Counted from the stretch's first letter, positions 34,716 to 44,104 are shown. The stretch is 64,000 nucleotides of DNA from Maricaulis salignorans (GCF_900103475.1 NZ_FNHG01000013.1:1-64000); one strand, 5' to 3'. Translations and numbers: made by a program. The notes: a model not told the origin generated them from the letters alone.

Positions 34716-36932
34716 CTACCAACGATATTGCAGGCGCAAATTCACCGTGCGCCCGGATCCGTAATAACAGGACGCCACCGAGCCGCAGGTCGCCACATTG
34801 GTCTCGTTGGCGAGGTTACGGGCATTGATGGACAAGACGAGGTTATTCCAGTCCGGCCGCGCCGCGCCCAGATCATAGCGCACCATCGCATCGAACAAAT
34901 GATAGTCCGGTATCACCAGTGTATTGGTGCTGTTGCCGTAGGATTCGCCGACATAGCGTGCCCCGCCACCGAGGCCGATCCCGTTGAGCGGACCGTGCTC
35001 GAAGCGGTAATCGAAGAAAAGCGAGGCCATAGCTTCCGGCACGCCCGGCAGGGCATTGCCCAGTTCGGCCGGCGTATTGGTCTGGGTGATTTCAGCCTCG
35101 GTGAGGGTCGCGGTGGCAATGACGGCGAGGCCGAAAGGCAGGGTCGCCCGCGCCTCCGCTTCCAATCCGGAGATCACCCCTTCGCCGGTCTGTACCTGAC
35201 AGGAACGCCCACCACACAGATGCGCGGGATCGGGATCGATCGTCGTGACGTTCTGCTGGGTGATCTCATAGGCCGACAAGGTCATGAAAACGTTCGATCC
35301 CACCGGCTGGTAGCGTAGACCCACTTCGTATTGCTGGCCTGTCGTCGGATCAAAGGGCGTACCGTCGAAATAATTGCCCGCCGAGGGGAGGAAGGATTCC
35401 GAATAGCTGGCATAGGGCGCCAGGCCATTGTCGAACAGGTAGACACCGCCCGCCTGCCAGGTCAGCGCCTCGGCCTCGGTGATGCGCAGCGTGTCATTGA
35501 GCAGGTCGTAGGTCTCGTCCTCGGCCCAATCCTGCCGGGCGCCCAGGGCGAAGCGCCAATTGCCCGCAGCGATCTGGTCCTGGATATAAATGCCGGACTG
35601 TTCGGAGACGGCCTCGGTATAGATTTGAGGGTTGAGATTATCGGCAAAGCTCGCCGAGCCGCGAGATTGCGGATTATAGATATCATACAGCGGCAAGACT
35701 TCGGCGCCCGCCACCAGGTCGCGATAATGCTCCCACTCGGTGCGGAAATAGTCGAATCCTCCCAGCAGAGTGTGTTCGACCGCACCGGTGGAGAAGCGAT
35801 ATTCCAACTGATTGTCGACCGCCCAGCCATCGGTTTCGCCCTGGCCCTGTACGGCGCGGCGATTGATCGTCTGACCGGGGATGCACATCGGGTCGCCACC
35901 GCACACGGTCACCGTATCACCGGCCAGCACCACAACGCGGTAGAGCGATTCAATATGGGTGTAGCGCAGATTGACGCTATAGCGCAGGGCGTTCGAAAAG
36001 CGGTGTTCCAGGAAACCGGCAGCGAGATACTGGGTCCGGTCAAACTGGTTCCAGTCCGGCTCTCCGAGATAGGCGTCCAGTTCGATATGGCGGCCATTGC
36101 TCTCATACAATGTGCCGGTGGCGGGCAGGAATTGATAGGTCGAGCCACCTTCATCGCGCTGATACTGTGCGAGCAGGGTCAGCGAGGTGTCCGGCGTGAT
36201 GTCCCAGTTGAGACTGGGCGAGAGGTAGAGACGGTTATTGGCCGTCTCGTCGATCTGGGTGTCGCCATCGCGATAGAGGCCCACCAGGCGGTACTGGAAA
36301 TCATCACCCGCGCCGGCAATCGGCCCGCCGATATCGCCGGCGATCTGATGCTGCCAGTGGTTCAGCCCGGTAAAGCCGGCTGTCTGCAGCATGATCTCGC
36401 CCATTGGCCGGTCGGTCGGCCGTTTGGAGACCAAATTGACGATACCGCCCGGAGCAACCTGGCCATAGAGCACGCTGGACGGGCCCTTGAGGACCTCGAC
36501 CTGCTGCAGGCCGAAGGGATCAAAAGCGGGACGCGTCCACTGCCCGCCCGTGGGCAGGCGCAGGCCATCGACAAAATTGTTATTCGAGGAAAAGCCCCCG
36601 GCTCCAAAGCCTCGAACCGAGACCTCGTCAACGCGGCTGTCAATGCCTGACGCCTCGGCCTGGATGCCGGCCGAATAGGACAGCGCCTCGGCCACTGTGT
36701 GCACGCCTCGAATATCCATTTCCTCGCGCGTTATCAGCGAGATTGATTGCGGCGTCTCAATCAGCGGCGCGTCGCTTTTGGTGCTCGAAAACGCCTGCGA
36801 CAGGCCCGTGGCCGTCACCACAATCACATCGACGCCGTCATCCTGTGGCGTATCCGCCGGGCTCTGCCCGATAGCCTGGCCGGAAAACATGAACGGCAAG
36901 GCGCTTGCGAAAGCCAAATAGCGAAAATTCAT
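34716..36932 (-). CDS. TonB-dependent siderophore receptor
   Basis: A 738-residue outer-membrane receptor. It has a signal peptide, a TonB-box-like DVIVVTATGL, a plug domain (about 50-160) with VEVLKGPSSVLYGQVAPGG and a 22-stranded barrel ending LRLQYRW, with C-terminal Trp after aromatic alternation. It is of the ferric-siderophore type (FhuA/FpvA-like) rather than vitamin B12. ATG 36932 is chosen for the signal peptide. Two Fur-like boxes lie upstream, so it should be induced by iron starvation. Confidence 0.95.
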   Translation of the reverse strand: MNFRYLAFASALPFMFSGQAIGQSPADTPQDDGVDVIVVTATGLSQAFSSTKSDAPLIETPQSISLITREEMDIRGVHTVAEALSYSAGIQAEASGIDSRVDEVSVRGFGAGGFSSNNNFVDGLRLPTGGQWTRPAFDPFGLQQVEVLKGPSSVLYGQVAPGGIVNLVSKRPTDRPMGEIMLQTAGFTGLNHWQHQIAGDIGGPIAGAGDDFQYRLVGLYRDGDTQIDETANNRLYLSPSLNWDITPDTSLTLLAQYQRDEGGSTYQFLPATGTLYESNGRHIELDAYLGEPDWNQFDRTQYLAAGFLEHRFSNALRYSVNLRYTHIESLYRVVVLAGDTVTVCGGDPMCIPGQTINRRAVQGQGETDGWAVDNQLEYRFSTGAVEHTLLGGFDYFRTEWEHYRDLVAGAEVLPLYDIYNPQSRGSASFADNLNPQIYTEAVSEQSGIYIQDQIAAGNWRFALGARQDWAEDETYDLLNDTLRITEAEALTWQAGGVYLFDNGLAPYASYSESFLPSAGNYFDGTPFDPTTGQQYEVGLRYQPVGSNVFMTLSAYEITQQNVTTIDPDPAHLCGGRSCQVQTGEGVISGLEAEARATLPFGLAVIATATLTEAEITQTNTPAELGNALPGVPEAMASLFFDYRFEHGPLNGIGLGGGARYVGESYGNSTNTLVIPDYHLFDAMVRYDLGAARPDWNNLVLSINARNLANETNVATCGSVASCYYGSGRTVNLRLQYRW

Positions 36933-36999
36933 AACTGGTGTCCCCACACGCTGGCGAGCCAACCCGGCTCGGCTGGCGCTTCTTGAAAGTGTGGGATTT

Positions 37000-37018
37000 G
37001 GTAATGAGAATCATTCGC
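37000..37018. promoter_or_regulatory. Fur box of the siderophore-receptor operon
   Basis: GGTAATGAGAATCATTCGC matches the 19-bp Fur consensus at 15 of 19 positions. It lies 68 nt upstream of the receptor start. Confidence 0.8.
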
Positions 37019-37035
37019 AGATGCAAACTCTAAAT

Positions 37036-37054
37036 GCGAACAATTCTCATCTGC
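37036..37054. promoter_or_regulatory. Second, weaker Fur-like box
   Basis: GCGAACAATTCTCATCTGC matches the Fur consensus at 10 of 19 positions, 36 bp beyond the first box. Read on the minus strand its core ATGAGAAT equals that of the first box. Confidence 0.5.
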
Positions 37055-37109
37055 ATCAAAATGTCGCATTTTCCGGGATTTGGCGGAGATGCTTCGCGCT
37101 GCCGCGGGC

Positions 37110-37733
37110 TTATTTGACCGCCTGCCCGTCCGGCGGTGCGTCGGCATGGGCCCACATGTAGAGCGCCAGCCAGGAACGCCAGGGCTTGAAACGTTCGGCA
37201 GAGCGCACCGTCTTGCGGCGCTTTGAGGTCAGGCGTTCCAGCGTCTTGCGCGCGGCGACATCGCCATCGGGCCAGATGTCGGGCTCGCCGAAATAGAACA
37301 TATTCATCATGTCGGCCGTCCACTGGCCAACGCCCCAGATCGCGGTCAGCCGGGCCGTGCGCTCGGCAATGCTCATCGCGCGCAACTCGTCGGTATCAAG
37401 CCCGACTTCCCTGTGGGTCTCGGCGATGGTGATGATGGTTTTCGTCTTGGCACCCGACAGGCCGCAGGCGCGCAGGAGGTCCGCGTTGCCGGCGACGAAA
37501 TGGTCGAGCAGCGGCGTGCCGTCAGCGCTGTCCTCGACACGTTTCCAGATACTCTGCGCCGCCTTGACCGAGATCTGCTGGCCGGAGATGGCGCGGCACA
37601 GATAGTGCGGGAATGACTGGCTGTCGCGGCGTGGAAATTCCAGCGGCCCGAGCCGGATGAGCGCCGCCTCAAGCGCGGGCGAAAGATCGCCGGCGGCAGT
37701 GACGAGGTGGTGGTGCACGGCGTGGTGGGTCAT
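37110..37733 (-). CDS. AlkA-like DNA-3-methyladenine glycosylase
   Basis: A 207-residue HhH-GPD base-excision glycosylase. It has the helix-hairpin-helix LTAIWGVGQWTADM (about 129-142) and the catalytic Asp158 in WPDGDVAARKTL, the AlkA-type pattern without an iron-sulfur cluster. It removes alkylated purines from DNA. ATG 37733 gives the conventional start; ATG 37742 is possible. It does not appear to share the Fur-regulated unit, since the Fur boxes lie after its stop codon. Confidence 0.92.
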   Translation of the reverse strand: MTHHAVHHHLVTAAGDLSPALEAALIRLGPLEFPRRDSQSFPHYLCRAISGQQISVKAAQSIWKRVEDSADGTPLLDHFVAGNADLLRACGLSGAKTKTIITIAETHREVGLDTDELRAMSIAERTARLTAIWGVGQWTADMMNMFYFGEPDIWPDGDVAARKTLERLTSKRRKTVRSAERFKPWRSWLALYMWAHADAPPDGQAVK

Positions 37734-37826
37734 GGCGGCCACGCTAGCGTGGCGGGCGCAGGCGCGAAAGCCCGATGACGCGTTTGTCGCATGGCAGCGC
37801 CGGGATCACCATGCTACCCGGCAACC

Positions 37827-38243
37827 ATGCTGACGATGCTGCGCCAGGGCCGGACATTGTGGGCGCAAGGGATTCTCGCCCTTGCGCTGCTGGCCGCTGG
37901 CATCCAGGCCAGCCTGCCCCAGGGCTTCATGCTCGACCGCGACGGCGCCTCGGGCGCGATTTCCGTCGTCTTCTGTACCGGTCATGGCGCCGAACAACGC
38001 TGGATCGACCTGGCGACCGGTGAGACCCGGACCGGCAGCGATCTGCCCCGCGACGATGCCGGCACGGGCCAGCCTTGCGCCTTTGCCAGCGCCAGCGCAG
38101 CCATTGGCGCCCTGCCGCAAACGCCATCCATCCTGGTGCCGCCCCTGCCCCTCATCCGGGTGGCCGAGTCGGCTGACACGATTGCCCCGGCTGCCTATCG
38201 CCGTCCCGGACCGCCTGTCCGGGCTCCGCCTGCACGTCTCTGA
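37827..38243 (+). CDS. DUF2946-like secreted protein
   Basis: A 138-residue protein with a signal segment (about 8-28), then the DUF2946 pattern: LPQGFMLDRDG, a VVFCTGHGAE segment, and a second Cys near CAFASA. A Pro-rich C terminus follows. DUF2946 proteins recur beside TonB receptors for copper and similar metals, and such a receptor follows 63 bp downstream. ATG 37827 is chosen; 37836 is also in frame. Function is unknown, perhaps metal handling in the periplasm. Confidence 0.75.
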   Translation: MLTMLRQGRTLWAQGILALALLAAGIQASLPQGFMLDRDGASGAISVVFCTGHGAEQRWIDLATGETRTGSDLPRDDAGTGQPCAFASASAAIGALPQTPSILVPPLPLIRVAESADTIAPAAYRRPGPPVRAPPARL

Positions 38244-38274
38244 GTTTCCAAACCCTTCAGATTGACCGTCAGAA

Positions 38275-38294
38275 GGCGGCCCGCGCGGGCCGCC
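38275..38294. repeat. Perfect 20-bp palindrome before the second TonB receptor
   Basis: GGCGGCCCGCGCGGGCCGCC is fully self-complementary and ends 12 nt before the receptor ATG. In mRNA it would form a hairpin whose base is 2-3 nt from the GGAG ribosome binding site. Confidence 0.6.
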
Positions 38295-38306
38295 GCGGAG
38301 CTTTTC

Positions 38307-40403
38307 ATGTCACCTATCCTCCTGAACTCGGCGAGCGCGCTCGCCCTGTCCTGCCTGTGCGCCATGCCGGCACTCGCCCAGGACGCCTCTCCCCTCACCG
38401 ACATCATCACCGTCTCGGGCCATCAGCTCGACACCGGGCGGGTTGACCGGCTTGACCCGGCCACCCTGCCGCCGTCCGGACCGGATGCCGCGGTCCTGAT
38501 CGCCCGCCTGCCCGGCGCCGCTGCGCTCGGCAATGGCGCGCTGTCCAGCCAGGTCCAGTACCGGGGCCTGTCCGGCGGGCGCATCAATTTGCGCATTGAC
38601 GGCCAGAGCTTTGACTCCGGCGGCCCCAATCTGATGGACCCGCCGCTGCACTATGCCCCGATCGCCCTGATCGAGCGGATCGAGGTCGACCGCAGCGTCA
38701 GCCCGGTGCGCAGCGGCCCGGGTCTCGCCGGCGGCGTGAACACGGTCTTCAAACAGGTCGGGTTCGCCGAGACGGAGCAGTGGCAACCCCGCTATGAGCT
38801 GACCCTTGCCGGCCGGACCGCCGACGACAGCCGCTCGATTGGCGGCGTGGTCGGGATCGCCAATGACCAGATCCGCGTCCAGCTGCTCGGCTCGAGCGAG
38901 ACCGGTGATGATATCCGCTGGCCGGGCGGCACGATTGGCGGTTCGGCCCATGACCGTCTCGTCTACGGCGCCGGACTGGGCTTTCGCACCGGCGTGCATG
39001 AGTTCAGTCTCGACCTGAGGCGTCAGGAAACCAATGCGACCGGCAACCCGCCCTTCGCCATGGATATCCGCTATTTCGACACCGATTTCGCCCGTATCGG
39101 CTATCGCGGTGACTGGGATGGCGTGCAGGTCAGTGCGCATCTCGCCTCGGCCGAGATCGCGCATGCCATGAATAATTTCGACCTGCGGCCCGCGCCGGTG
39201 ATGCCCGCAATGTATCGCGAATCCCTGGCGACGGCGCAGACCGTGTCCGGCGGCGGCGATGCAGTCTTCGCCGCACCGGGTGGCTCACTGCGCCTCGGCT
39301 TCGACGGCGAACAGGCCGAACACGACCTCGCCATCACAAATCCGAATAATGCCGGCTTCGTGCTCAATTCCCTGTCCGGCATCACCCTGGAGCGCACCGG
39401 CGCCTTCGCCGAGTGGACCGGCGCTGTCGGCGGCTGGGAGGCCGAGCTGGGTCTGCGCGCCGACCGGCACAGGGCAGAGGCGGGCCCGGCCTCGGTTGGC
39501 TCGGCCGTGCCCGCCATGCCGGGCATGCTGGCGATGGCCTTCAATGCGACGGACCGGCGCCTGGACGACACCACGCTCGACGCCGTCGCGCGCCTCTGGC
39601 GTCCGGTCAGCGCGACCACAACCCTGCGCCTCACCTTCGCCCGCAAGACCCGCGCGCCGGGCTATGTCGAACGCTTTGCCTGGCTGCCGACCGAGGCCTC
39701 GGGCGGACTGGCTGACGGCAATACCTATGTCGGCAACCCGGAACTGGTGCCGGAAACCGCCTGGATCGCCGAGGCGGGTCTGGACTGGGCCTCAGGCTCT
39801 GCCTATGCCCGGCCGACCCTGTTCTATCGCTCGGTCGATGATTTCATCCAGGGCGTGCCGTATGACACCACGCCAGGCGTGATCGACACACCGGTCGAGA
39901 TGGTCTCGGCCATGAATGGCGATCCAACACCGCTTCGCTTCGCCAATGCCGATGCGCGGCTGTACGGGCTCGACCTCGATTTCGGCTACCGCTTCAATGC
40001 CGCCTGGCATCTCGACGGCACCGCGTCCTGGGTGCGCGGCGAACGGCGCGATATCGACGATAATCTCTACCGCATCGCCCCGCCCAGCCTGCGGCTCGGC
40101 CTGACCCGCGATGCAGCCGTCGGGTCGGTCACGCTGGAGAGCGTCGCCGTGGCGCGGCAGAACGAGGTCTCGCTGAGCAATTCGGAAGCGGAGACGCCCG
40201 GCTTCGTGCTGGTCAATCTGTATGCCAGCTGGACAGTTCGCGACGGGGTCAGCCTGTCGGCCGGGGTCGAGAACCTGTTCGACCAGACCTATCGCCAGCA
40301 TCTGGGCGGCTATAACCGCAATGCCGGATCCGATGTCGGCCTGGGCGAACGCCTGCCGGGCAGCGGCCGGTCGCTGGGCTTGCGGCTGAGCCTGCAAGGC
40401 TGA
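38307..40403 (+). CDS. TonB-dependent receptor, OprC/NosA (copper) type
   Basis: A 698-residue outer-membrane receptor with a signal peptide ending ALAQD, a plug (SQVQYRGLSGGRINLRIDGQ, then RIEVDRSVSPVRSGPGLAGG) and a barrel ending LRLSLQG. Features shared with OprC/NosA copper receptors are a Met-rich loop (PAPVMPAMYRE and later PAMPGMLAMAF) and the tail HLGGYNRNAGSDVGLGER. ATG 38307 follows GGAG by 7 nt. The DUF2946 gene upstream supports a metal role. Substrate is inferred, not shown. Confidence 0.85.
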   Translation: MSPILLNSASALALSCLCAMPALAQDASPLTDIITVSGHQLDTGRVDRLDPATLPPSGPDAAVLIARLPGAAALGNGALSSQVQYRGLSGGRINLRIDGQSFDSGGPNLMDPPLHYAPIALIERIEVDRSVSPVRSGPGLAGGVNTVFKQVGFAETEQWQPRYELTLAGRTADDSRSIGGVVGIANDQIRVQLLGSSETGDDIRWPGGTIGGSAHDRLVYGAGLGFRTGVHEFSLDLRRQETNATGNPPFAMDIRYFDTDFARIGYRGDWDGVQVSAHLASAEIAHAMNNFDLRPAPVMPAMYRESLATAQTVSGGGDAVFAAPGGSLRLGFDGEQAEHDLAITNPNNAGFVLNSLSGITLERTGAFAEWTGAVGGWEAELGLRADRHRAEAGPASVGSAVPAMPGMLAMAFNATDRRLDDTTLDAVARLWRPVSATTTLRLTFARKTRAPGYVERFAWLPTEASGGLADGNTYVGNPELVPETAWIAEAGLDWASGSAYARPTLFYRSVDDFIQGVPYDTTPGVIDTPVEMVSAMNGDPTPLRFANADARLYGLDLDFGYRFNAAWHLDGTASWVRGERRDIDDNLYRIAPPSLRLGLTRDAAVGSVTLESVAVARQNEVSLSNSEAETPGFVLVNLYASWTVRDGVSLSAGVENLFDQTYRQHLGGYNRNAGSDVGLGERLPGSGRSLGLRLSLQG

Positions 40404-40739
40404 GACAGACCGCGCGTCAGAGCGGACCGCCAGCACCAACAAGCTGGCGGTCCACCGCGCGATCAAGGGTAATATTCCCGGTCGGAAACAGGCAGACCCG
40501 GGACCGCAGGGCCTCCACCCAGCCCCGCACCCGGCTCAACTTCAACTGATGGGTGTAATGGCAATTCGGCATACACGCCGGGCGCGAGGCGTGGCGTTAA
40601 TACTCCCTACGGGTGTTTTTGCGAGCTATTATAATAGATTACGGGAAACAATCGGCCTCGAATGAAGCATTCCGTTAACCATGATGGATGCTTACTTTGC
40701 CCCAATTGCCCGGAACCGGGCCTCGTCGGGGAACGCAAA
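40404..40739. other. Gap before the chemoreceptor gene: hairpin and promoter-like elements
   Basis: It holds a perfect 11-bp hairpin (40424-40453) without a T-run that could mark the end of the receptor transcript. A TATAAT hexamer at 40630-40635 lacks a clear -35. The octamer TTAACCAT at 40675-40682 is identical to a CtrA half-site. No gene is supported. Confidence 0.5.
40424..40453. terminator. Hairpin after the TonB receptor gene
   Basis: Arms GGACCGCCAGC and GCTGGCGGTCC are perfect over 11 bp with an 8-nt loop, 20 nt past the receptor stop. There is no T-run, so termination strength is uncertain. Confidence 0.5.
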
Positions 40740-42227
40740 ATGAAATCCTTTCTGAAGCTTGGCGGCGGCGATGCCCGCGCCACACTCGAAGCACTGGGCC
40801 GGTCGCTGGCCATCATCGAGTTCAAACCAGACGGCACCATTCTCACCGCCAATGCCAATTTTCTCGACGCCATGGGATATGGCCTCGCGGAGATCGCCGG
40901 CCGGCATCACAGTCTGTTTGTCGACCCGGCGGAGCGGGAATCCGACGCCTACCGCCAGTTCTGGGCCAAGCTGGGAAAAGGTGAGTTCAACGCCGCCGAA
41001 TTCAGGCGTGTCGCCAAGGGCGGCAGGGAAATCTGGATCCAGGCCAGCTATAATCCCATCCTCGACGGGTCGGGAAATGTCTGCAAGGTCGTCAAATTCG
41101 CCACCGACATCACCCAGCAAAAGCTCAACGCGGCCCATGCCCAGGGGCAGATCGACGCGATCCATAGCTCCCAGGCGGTGATCGAATTCGAACTCGATGG
41201 CACCGTTCTGACCGCCAATGAAAACTTCCTCGGCGCGCTCGGCTATCGTCTCGATGAGATCGCCGGCAAGCATCATTCGATGTTTGTCCCGGTCAGCGAG
41301 CGTGACAGCGACGCCTATCGCAAATTCTGGGACGAGCTGCGCGCCGGCCAGTTCCAGTCCGCCGAATTCCTGCGCATCGGCAAGGGCGGCCGCGAAGTGT
41401 GGATCCAGGCGACCTATAATCCGATCCGCGACATGAATGGCAATATCTACCGCGTCATCAAGTTTGCTACCGACATCACCGCGCAGGTCGAGTTGCGCCA
41501 CCAACGGGCCGCGGCGCAGAAAAGCATTGATACCGACCTCGATGGCATTGCGGTCAGCGTTACGCAAACCGCCGGCCAGGCGACCACGGTGTCATCCACG
41601 TCGGAACAAACCTCCGCTGCCGTCCAGTCCATCGCGGCCGGGATCGAGGAAATGGCCGCTTCGGCCAATGAGATCGGCAGCCAGCTGGTTCGTGCCACCG
41701 AGATCACACGCAATGCCGTCAACATGGCCACGCAAACCAGCGATGTCATGGGCGGCCTGGCGGAGTCAGCGGCCCGCATCAATGAAGTCATATCCCTGAT
41801 CAATGACATCTCGGAGCAGACTAATCTGCTCGCCCTCAACGCCACGATCGAAGCGGCCCGCGCCGGTGAAGCGGGCAAGGGGTTTGCGGTAGTCGCCTCG
41901 GAAGTGAAAGGCCTGGCCAATCAGACCGCCAAGGCCACTGACGGGATCGCCAGCCAGATCGCCCATGTCCAGAAAGCGACCAATGACGCGGTCGACGCCA
42001 TCGCCTCGATCAGCAAGACCATCGCCGAGATCGACGAAGTCGCGTCCTCGGTGGCCAGCGCCGTCGAGGAGCAATCCTGCGTCACCCGGGAAATCTCCGG
42101 CAATATGCAGGAAGTCGCGGCCGGCGTTGATGCGATTACCTCGGGGATCCGCGAAATCGCCAATGCCAGCCAGAGCATCGACACGGCAACCAAGAATGTG
42201 CGCCAGGCCTCGCAGGCCATGGGCTGA
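40740..42227 (+). CDS. Soluble methyl-accepting chemotaxis protein with two PAS domains
   Basis: A 495-residue chemoreceptor with no transmembrane segment. PAS1 (about 17-130) and PAS2 (about 139-252) are near-duplicates, both of the '[24 protein letters not shown]' type used by haem- or flavin-binding PAS domains. A signalling domain follows with the hairpin tip [20 protein letters not shown]. It should signal from the cytoplasm to CheA through CheW. ATG 40740 has GGGGAA 8 nt upstream. No other che genes are near. Confidence 0.95.
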   Translation: MKSFLKLGGGDARATLEALGRSLAIIEFKPDGTILTANANFLDAMGYGLAEIAGRHHSLFVDPAERESDAYRQFWAKLGKGEFNAAEFRRVAKGGREIWIQASYNPILDGSGNVCKVVKFATDITQQKLNAAHAQGQIDAIHSSQAVIEFELDGTVLTANENFLGALGYRLDEIAGKHHSMFVPVSERDSDAYRKFWDELRAGQFQSAEFLRIGKGGREVWIQATYNPIRDMNGNIYRVIKFATDITAQVELRHQRAAAQKSIDTDLDGIAVSVTQTAGQATTVSSTSEQTSAAVQSIAAGIEEMAASANEIGSQLVRATEITRNAVNMATQTSDVMGGLAESAARINEVISLINDISEQTNLLALNATIEAARAGEAGKGFAVVASEVKGLANQTAKATDGIASQIAHVQKATNDAVDAIASISKTIAEIDEVASSVASAVEEQSCVTREISGNMQEVAAGVDAITSGIREIANASQSIDTATKNVRQASQAMG

Positions 42228-42233
42228 AACCAG

Positions 42234-42262
42234 GCCCGGCGCAGCGGTCATCAGCGCCGGGC
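42234..42262. terminator. Hairpin between convergent genes
   Basis: GCCCGGCGC and GCGCCGGGC are perfect 9-bp arms with an 11-nt loop, between the chemoreceptor stop and the protease stop. It could serve both strands but lacks a T-run. Confidence 0.45.
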
Positions 42263-42263
42263 A

Positions 42264-43400
42264 TCAGCCCAGCCGGGCATCGGCAAACAGATTGCGCAGG
42301 CGCGCATATTCCAGCAAGTCCACCATCGACAGCGTACCGGCAAAGCGCTCGCCATCGAGCAGATAAACGCGCAGCAAATGATGCTTTTGCATCTGGGCGA
42401 AGGCACGGTCAGCGCCGGCCCGGGCGGGCAGGATATCATTCACCCCCGGCTTGATCGCGATGGCCGACAAGCGGGTTGTGGCGCGCGCCTCGAGCGGCAC
42501 AGCCTGCGCCTCAGCCAGGCCGGCCCGGCCGACCAGCCGCTCACCATCGGTGACGGCAAACCAGTCACGGTGATGACGGACCAGCTTTTCGGCGATGAAA
42601 TCGGCCACCGTCATCCCGGCATCGGCGGTTTCAATGTCCGGCGTCACCAGATCGATCGCCGCGATATCGCCGAGCGCAAGACGCGTCTCCAGCTCGACGC
42701 GCGAGGATTTTGCCGCGCCACGCAGGAAGAAGCCGATCAACACCCACCACAGACCGGCCAGCGAGCCGGTGGAAATCAGCACATAGATACCGGCGAGAAT
42801 GAAGAAGACCGCGAAGCCCTCCCCGGCCAGACTGGCCCAGCGCGTCGCCTTGCGCCGGTCACCGCCCAGCAGCCAGATTAGGGCCCGCAGCACGCGGCCA
42901 CCATCGAGCGGAAAGGCCGGCAGCATGTTGAACAGGCCGAGCAGCAGATTGATCAGTCCGAGATAGGCCAGCACCATCGCCAGCGGGGCCTGCGGGCCGC
43001 CCGCCAGATCGAGCATGGCCAGCTGGCTGAAGACGAGCGCAAGAAACAGGCTCATCAAGGGCCCGGCGAGCGCCATGACCAGCTCGATCATCGGCGATTT
43101 CGGCTCCTCCTCCAGCTCGGCGGCGCCGCCAAACATGAATAGGGTGACGCGATTGATCGGCATGCCGAGGGCGCGACCGACAAAGGTGTGGGCGAGTTCA
43201 TGGGCGATAATCGAAAACGTCAGTCCGAACACGCCCAATATGGCCATGAAGACATAGGTCGAAGTCCCCAGCGCGGCGTTCTGATCGGGAAAAAAACCAA
43301 CGGCCAGCGACCAGCCGACCAGCAGAGCCAGAAACAGCCAGGACGGTTCAGCGCGAACCACCACACCGCCGATTTTGAACGAGAAGAGATAGGGGCGCAT
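42264..43400 (-). CDS. Site-2 protease family (M50) with CBS tail
   Basis: A 378-residue membrane metalloprotease. HELAH (residues 67-71) in the second helix supplies two zinc ligands and FPLDGGR the third. About six helices occupy residues 20-230, followed by a cytoplasmic CBS pair (about 240-375) that may sense nucleotides. It belongs to the CBS-fused branch (SpoIVFB-like). ATG 43400 gives a compact N terminus (MRPYLFSFKIGGVVVRAEPS) typical of the group. Substrate is unknown. Confidence 0.93.
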   Translation of the reverse strand: MRPYLFSFKIGGVVVRAEPSWLFLALLVGWSLAVGFFPDQNAALGTSTYVFMAILGVFGLTFSIIAHELAHTFVGRALGMPINRVTLFMFGGAAELEEEPKSPMIELVMALAGPLMSLFLALVFSQLAMLDLAGGPQAPLAMVLAYLGLINLLLGLFNMLPAFPLDGGRVLRALIWLLGGDRRKATRWASLAGEGFAVFFILAGIYVLISTGSLAGLWWVLIGFFLRGAAKSSRVELETRLALGDIAAIDLVTPDIETADAGMTVADFIAEKLVRHHRDWFAVTDGERLVGRAGLAEAQAVPLEARATTRLSAIAIKPGVNDILPARAGADRAFAQMQKHHLLRVYLLDGERFAGTLSMVDLLEYARLRNLFADARLG

Positions 43401-43925
43401 GGCAGGAACCTTTGAGTGAAGCGGCACAGTGCACCAGTGCGCGGCGGGCCTCAAGGCGGGTGGGCGCGAGCGGCCCGATTCACGGGCGCGGCGCTTCGTC
43501 GCCCCGGGTGCGGCATCGCCACTCCATGAGAAGACCTCATATTGAGGCCTGCCCGGCCGTAGCCGAGGGCTGGAGCGCAGCCCTCCTGCGCCAAGGCTTC
43601 GGACGGCACCTCTTCGCCCCAGGTGCGCGCTGCGGGTGGCCTGCCACCCGAAGCCCGCAGGGCGGACAAAAGCAGGCATGCGGCGAAAAGAAAAAGAGCT
43701 TGGGTTTGATGTCGAGCGCGGCCCTCCTTCGCCCCAGGTGCGCGCTGCGGGTGGCCTGCCACCCGAAGCCCGCAGGGCGGGCATGAGCAAACTTGCGGCG
43801 AAAAGAAAAGAGCTTGGGTTTGATCTCGAGCGCGGCCCGCCTGCGCCAAAGGCTTCGGAGGGCACCTCTTCGCCCCAGGTGCGCGCTGCGGGTGGCCTGC
43901 CACCCGAAGCCCGCAGGGCGAAGGG
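43401..43925. repeat. Repeat-rich gap containing a triplicated 52-bp module
   Basis: No gene is supported, although the repeats create long GC-driven open frames. Three identical 52-bp copies lie at 43613-43664, 43728-43779 and 43869-43920. Spacers share further modules: one with GAGCTTGGGTTTGAT (from about 43695 and 43810) and one with GCCAAGGCTTCGGA-type sequence (before copies 1 and 3). The last copy ends 5 bp from the tRNA-Leu 3' end. Confidence 0.85.
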
Positions 43926-44011
43926 TGGTGCGGGCGGCCGGACTCGAACCGGCACGATCTTTCAATCGACAGATTTTAAGTCTGTTGCGTCTACCATTCC
44001 GCCACGCCCGC
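43926..44011 (-). tRNA. tRNA-Leu (anticodon TAA)
   Basis: Read on the minus strand, the acceptor stem is GCGGGCG/CGCCCGC with discriminator A and an encoded CCA. The anticodon arm CAGACTTAAAATCTG has the TAA anticodon. A long variable arm and a GGTTCGAGTCC T-loop are present. The 86-nt length and long variable arm fit a class II leucine tRNA. Confidence 0.97.
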
Positions 44012-44104
44012 ACGGCGCCGAAGCGCGATCCTACACGCGCTTTCCCGGGAGGCCAGCGGGCAATTCACCGGCTTGCGCACCCGCGATCATCGGCGCGAAA
44101 GAAG

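Noticed and set aside
40607-40873. An 88-residue minus-strand open frame at the chemoreceptor start
   Set aside because: Most of it is antisense to the first PAS domain; no ribosome binding site or family resemblance.
43451-44013. Repetitive peptides with PAGFGWQATRSAHLGRR motifs as a gene
   Set aside because: The open frames result from the 52-bp DNA repeats next to tRNA-Leu, overlap the tRNA itself and exist in several frames on both strands.
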